This document shows, piece after piece, positions 61,422-64,000 of a stretch of DNA of 64,000 bases. The notes beneath the pieces are model-generated. The model ran no database searches and had not been told where the DNA came from. It was given only the letters and a program-made list of their open reading frames with translations. This DNA is from Pseudacidovorax sp. RU35E (GTDB taxonomy: Bacteria > Pseudomonadota > Gammaproteobacteria > Burkholderiales > Burkholderiaceae_C): NCBI RefSeq assembly GCF_900156165.1, contig NZ_FTMY01000006.1:1-64000 (forward strand). Direction: 5' to 3'. How positions within the stretch are numbered: the first letter of the stretch is position 1; each line of letters starts with the position of its first letter. Made by a program: the position numbers and the translations under genes.

Positions 61422-64000
61422 TCAGCCCTGCAGCAGTTGCCGCAGCACGAAAGGCAGGATGCCGCCGTGCTTGTAGTACTCGACCTCGATGGGCGTGTCG
61501 ATGCGCAGGCGCACGGTCACTTCATTGCGGCTGCCGTCCGCGCTTTCGATCACCAGCTTGACATCGTCGCGCTGGGGCTTGAGCTCGCCGGGGATGACCA
61601 CGTCGACCTTCTCGTCGCCCTTGAGGTTCAGACCCTGCCAGGAATCGCTGCCCAGGAACTGCAGCGGCAGCACGCCCATGCCGACCAGGTTGGCGCGGTG
61701 GATGCGCTCGAAGCTGCGGGCCACCACGGCCTTGATGCCCAGCAGCTGCGTGCCCTTGGCCGCCCAGTCGCGGCTGGAGCCGGTGCCGTATTCCTCACCG
61801 GCGAAGATCACCGTCGGCACGCCCTGCTCGATGTACTTCATCGCGGCGTCGTAGATGTACATCTTCTCGCCATTGGGCTGGAACAGCGTCAGACCGCCCT
61901 CCTCGCGCGAGCCGTCGGCACCGGCCGGCAGCATCAGGTTCTTGATGCGCACGTTGGCAAAGGTGCCGCGCATCATCACCTCGTGGTTGCCGCGGCGCGA
62001 GCCATAGCTGTTGAAGTCGGCCTTGCCCACGCCATGGGCCTTGAGCCACTGTCCGGCGGGCGAGCTCTCCTTGATGGAGCCGGCCGGCGAGATGTGGTCG
62101 GTGGTGATCGAGTCGCCGAAGAGCGCCATCACGCGCGCGCCGGTCACGCCCGTCTCCGTCGCCTTCGGCTCCATGCCGAAGCCTTCGAAGAAGGGCGGCT
62201 CGGCGATGTAGGTGGAAGTGGGCCAGTCGTAGACCTCGCCCTGCACGCCCTTGATGCTGTTCCACAACTCGCCCGGGTTGGCGGCGATCTGCTCGTAGTT
62301 GCGGCGGAAGGCCTGCGCGTCCATGGCGAAGCGCAGCAGCTCGTCCACCTCGGCAGCGCTGGGCCAGATGTCGCCCAGGTAAACGTCCTTGCCGCCGGTG
62401 CCCTTGCCCACGGGCTGGGTCATCAGGTCGACCGTCACGTTGCCTGCGATGGCGAAGGCCACCACCAGGGGCGGCGAGGCCAGGAAGTTGGCCTTCAGGT
62501 TCGGGTGGATGCGCGCCTCGAAATTGCGGTTGCCCGACAGCACGGCCGCGCACACCAGGTCGTTGCCGGTGATGGCGTCGTTGATTTCGGACGCCAGGTC
62601 GCCGGCATTGCCGATGCAGGTGGTGCAGCCGTAGCCGGCCAGGTAGAAGCCCAGTTTTTCCAGGTAGGGCAGCAGGTTCGTCTTCTGCAGGTAGTCGGTG
62701 ACGATGCGCGAGCCGGGCGCCAGCGAGGTCTTGACGTGCGGCTTGACCGTGAGGCCCGCTTCCACCGCCTTCTTGGCCAGCAGGCCCGCCGCCAGCAGCA
62801 CGCTGGGGTTGGAGGTGTTGGTGCACGAGGTGATGGCCGCGATGAGCACGTCGCCGTTGCCGATGGAGACCTGCTTGCCGTCCAGTGCGATGTCATGGCG
62901 CACCGCCAGCTTGTCGGCCGGCTGGTTGAAGCCGTTGGCCTCGTTGGGCTTGCTGTAGAGCTCGGTGAAGCGGCCGGACAGATGGCCCAGGTCGATACGG
63001 TCCTGCGGACGCTTGGGGCCGGCCAGGCTGGGCGTGACGGTCGACAGGTCCAGCTTGACGGTCTTGGTGTAGTTCAGCGCGCCGGGGGCGGGCATGCCGA
63101 ACAGACCCTGGGCCTTGTAGTAGGCCTCCAGGCGCTCGATCTCCTCGTCCGTGCGGCCCGTGCCGCGGAAGTAGGCGATGGTCTTCTCGTCGACCGGGAA
63201 GAAGCCCATGGTGGCGCCGTACTCCGGCGCCATGTTGCCGATGGTCGCGCGGTCAGGCACCGGGATGGACGCGGCGCCGGGGCCGAAGAATTCGACGAAC
63301 TTGCCGACGACCTTCTCCTGCCGAAGGATCTGCGTGACGTAGAGCACCAGGTCGGTGGCCGTCACGCCTTCGCGCAGCTGGCCGGTGAGCTCGAAGCCCA
63401 CCACATCGGGCGTGAGGATGTACACCGGCTGGCCCAGCATGGCGGCCTCGGCCTCGATGCCGCCCACGCCCCAGCCGACCACGCCCACGCCGTTGATCAT
63501 GGTCGTGTGGCTGTCGGTGCCCACGAGCGAATCCGGGTACCAGGTCGCCACATCGGCCCTGTCGTCGGCCGACTTGTAGACGCCCCGCGCCAGGTACTCC
63601 AGGTTGACCTGGTGCACGATGCCGAAGCCCGGGGGCGTGACGCCGAAGGTGTCGAAGGCCTGCATGCCCCACTTCATGAACTGGTAGCGCTCCTTGTTGC
63701 GGGAGAACTCCAGCTTCATGTTCAGGTCCAGCGCCTGGGGCGTGCCGTAGTGGTCCACCATCACCGAGTGGTCGACCACCAGGTCCACGGGCACCAGCGG
63801 CTCGATGGTCTTGGGCGACTTGTCCAGGCGCTTCGCAGTGCTGCGCATGGCGGCCAGGTCGGCCAGCAGCGGCACGCCGGTGAAGTCCTGCAGCACCACG
63901 CGCGTCACGACGAAGGGAATCTCCTCCGTGCGCTCGGCAGTGGGCTGCCAGTTGGCCAGTTGCTCCACATGTTCAGCGGCCACCTTCTGGCCGTCGCAGT
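61422..64000 (-). CDS. acnA: Aconitate hydratase AcnA (5' end beyond the window)
   Basis: TCA-cycle enzyme, citrate to isocitrate via cis-aconitate; 859 residues are present, including the last six codons upstream of the GTG at 63983, and the N-terminus lies outside. Fe-S ligand cysteines are in [10 protein letters not shown] and [11 protein letters not shown]. Other AcnA/IRP-type blocks: [32 protein letters not shown], and swivel-domain [15 protein letters not shown]. The frame is open to the window edge and reads CDGQKV before the GTG, so that codon is not the true start. Divided from feoA by a terminator. Confidence 0.95.
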   Translation of the reverse strand, partial: CDGQKVAAEHVEQLANWQPTAERTEEIPFVVTRVVLQDFTGVPLLADLAAMRSTAKRLDKSPKTIEPLVPVDLVVDHSVMVDHYGTPQALDLNMKLEFSRNKERYQFMKWGMQAFDTFGVTPPGFGIVHQVNLEYLARGVYKSADDRADVATWYPDSLVGTDSHTTMINGVGVVGWGVGGIEAEAAMLGQPVYILTPDVVGFELTGQLREGVTATDLVLYVTQILRQEKVVGKFVEFFGPGAASIPVPDRATIGNMAPEYGATMGFFPVDEKTIAYFRGTGRTDEEIERLEAYYKAQGLFGMPAPGALNYTKTVKLDLSTVTPSLAGPKRPQDRIDLGHLSGRFTELYSKPNEANGFNQPADKLAVRHDIALDGKQVSIGNGDVLIAAITSCTNTSNPSVLLAAGLLAKKAVEAGLTVKPHVKTSLAPGSRIVTDYLQKTNLLPYLEKLGFYLAGYGCTTCIGNAGDLASEINDAITGNDLVCAAVLSGNRNFEARIHPNLKANFLASPPLVVAFAIAGNVTVDLMTQPVGKGTGGKDVYLGDIWPSAAEVDELLRFAMDAQAFRRNYEQIAANPGELWNSIKGVQGEVYDWPTSTYIAEPPFFEGFGMEPKATETGVTGARVMALFGDSITTDHISPAGSIKESSPAGQWLKAHGVGKADFNSYGSRRGNHEVMMRGTFANVRIKNLMLPAGADGSREEGGLTLFQPNGEKMYIYDAAMKYIEQGVPTVIFAGEEYGTGSSRDWAAKGTQLLGIKAVVARSFERIHRANLVGMGVLPLQFLGSDSWQGLNLKGDEKVDVVIPGELKPQRDDVKLVIESADGSRNEVTVRLRIDTPIEVEYYKHGGILPFVLRQLLQG

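Noticed and set aside
1-64000. CRISPR arrays, insertion sequences with transposase, rRNA operons
   Set aside because: None seen: no regularly spaced repeats, no transposase frames and no rRNA sequence.

Overview
The window looks like the chromosome of a high-GC betaproteobacterium of the order Burkholderiales, most likely Comamonadaceae. This rests on gene content and order: a Bug-family TctC-type binding protein, gmk-rpoZ-spoT-greB, rpsP-rimM-trmD-rplS, hda divergent from purM and a PerM-like permease, and pitA with its DUF47 partner. Nearly all of it is ordinary core genome. One stretch, about 6.1-14.3 kb, is clearly different: visibly AT-richer in its left two thirds, and bounded by a tRNA gene and a repeat.

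Layout. 0-6 kb: the end of an unknown gene, a solute-binding protein, a two-component pair, a LysR regulator and a divergent SDR dehydrogenase. 6.1-14.3 kb: a genomic island ending in the 3' part of tRNA-Ser(TGA). The last 20 nt of that tRNA plus one base recur as a perfect 21-bp direct repeat at 6701-6721. Inside lie a PD-(D/E)XK nuclease gene followed by a large Ski2-like helicase gene (a Hachiman-like, HamA/HamB-type pair) and a prophage lysis remnant (5'-truncated phage gene, two holin-like proteins, GH24 endolysin, frameshifted Rz with embedded Rz1). I found no integrase.

14.4-24.5 kb: hemW-rdgB-rph, a PP2C phosphatase and Ser/Thr kinase pair, yicC-gmk-rpoZ-spoT, greB, tRNA-Arg(ACG), and a tRNA-Ile(CAT) gene interrupted by a 251-nt group I intron. 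24.5-40.8 kb: an RhlE-type helicase with a Gly-rich tail, oligoribonuclease, M48 protease, rsgA, hisC, a CobD/CbiB-family protein, a Nudix hydrolase, the rpsP-rimM-trmD-rplS operon, a GNAT acetyltransferase, a TM2 protein, pitA with DUF47, folK-pcnB and hda. 40.9-54 kb: purM-perM, a YccS-like protein, an OmpR/histidine-kinase pair, SirB1, murJ, rpsT, DUF3579, argD-argF and a cysteine-cluster protein. 54-64 kb: aromatic/kynurenine metabolism (kynB, ridA-type, aromatic aminotransferase, kynA), an FAD monooxygenase, feoA-feoB with a Cys-rich partner, and aconitase running off the end.

The most interesting items are the tRNA-Ser island with its nuclease-helicase pair, and the intron-bearing tRNA-Ile. 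Starts were moved inward from the longest open frame wherever a Shine-Dalgarno sequence, a four-base overlap or the family N-terminus supported it.
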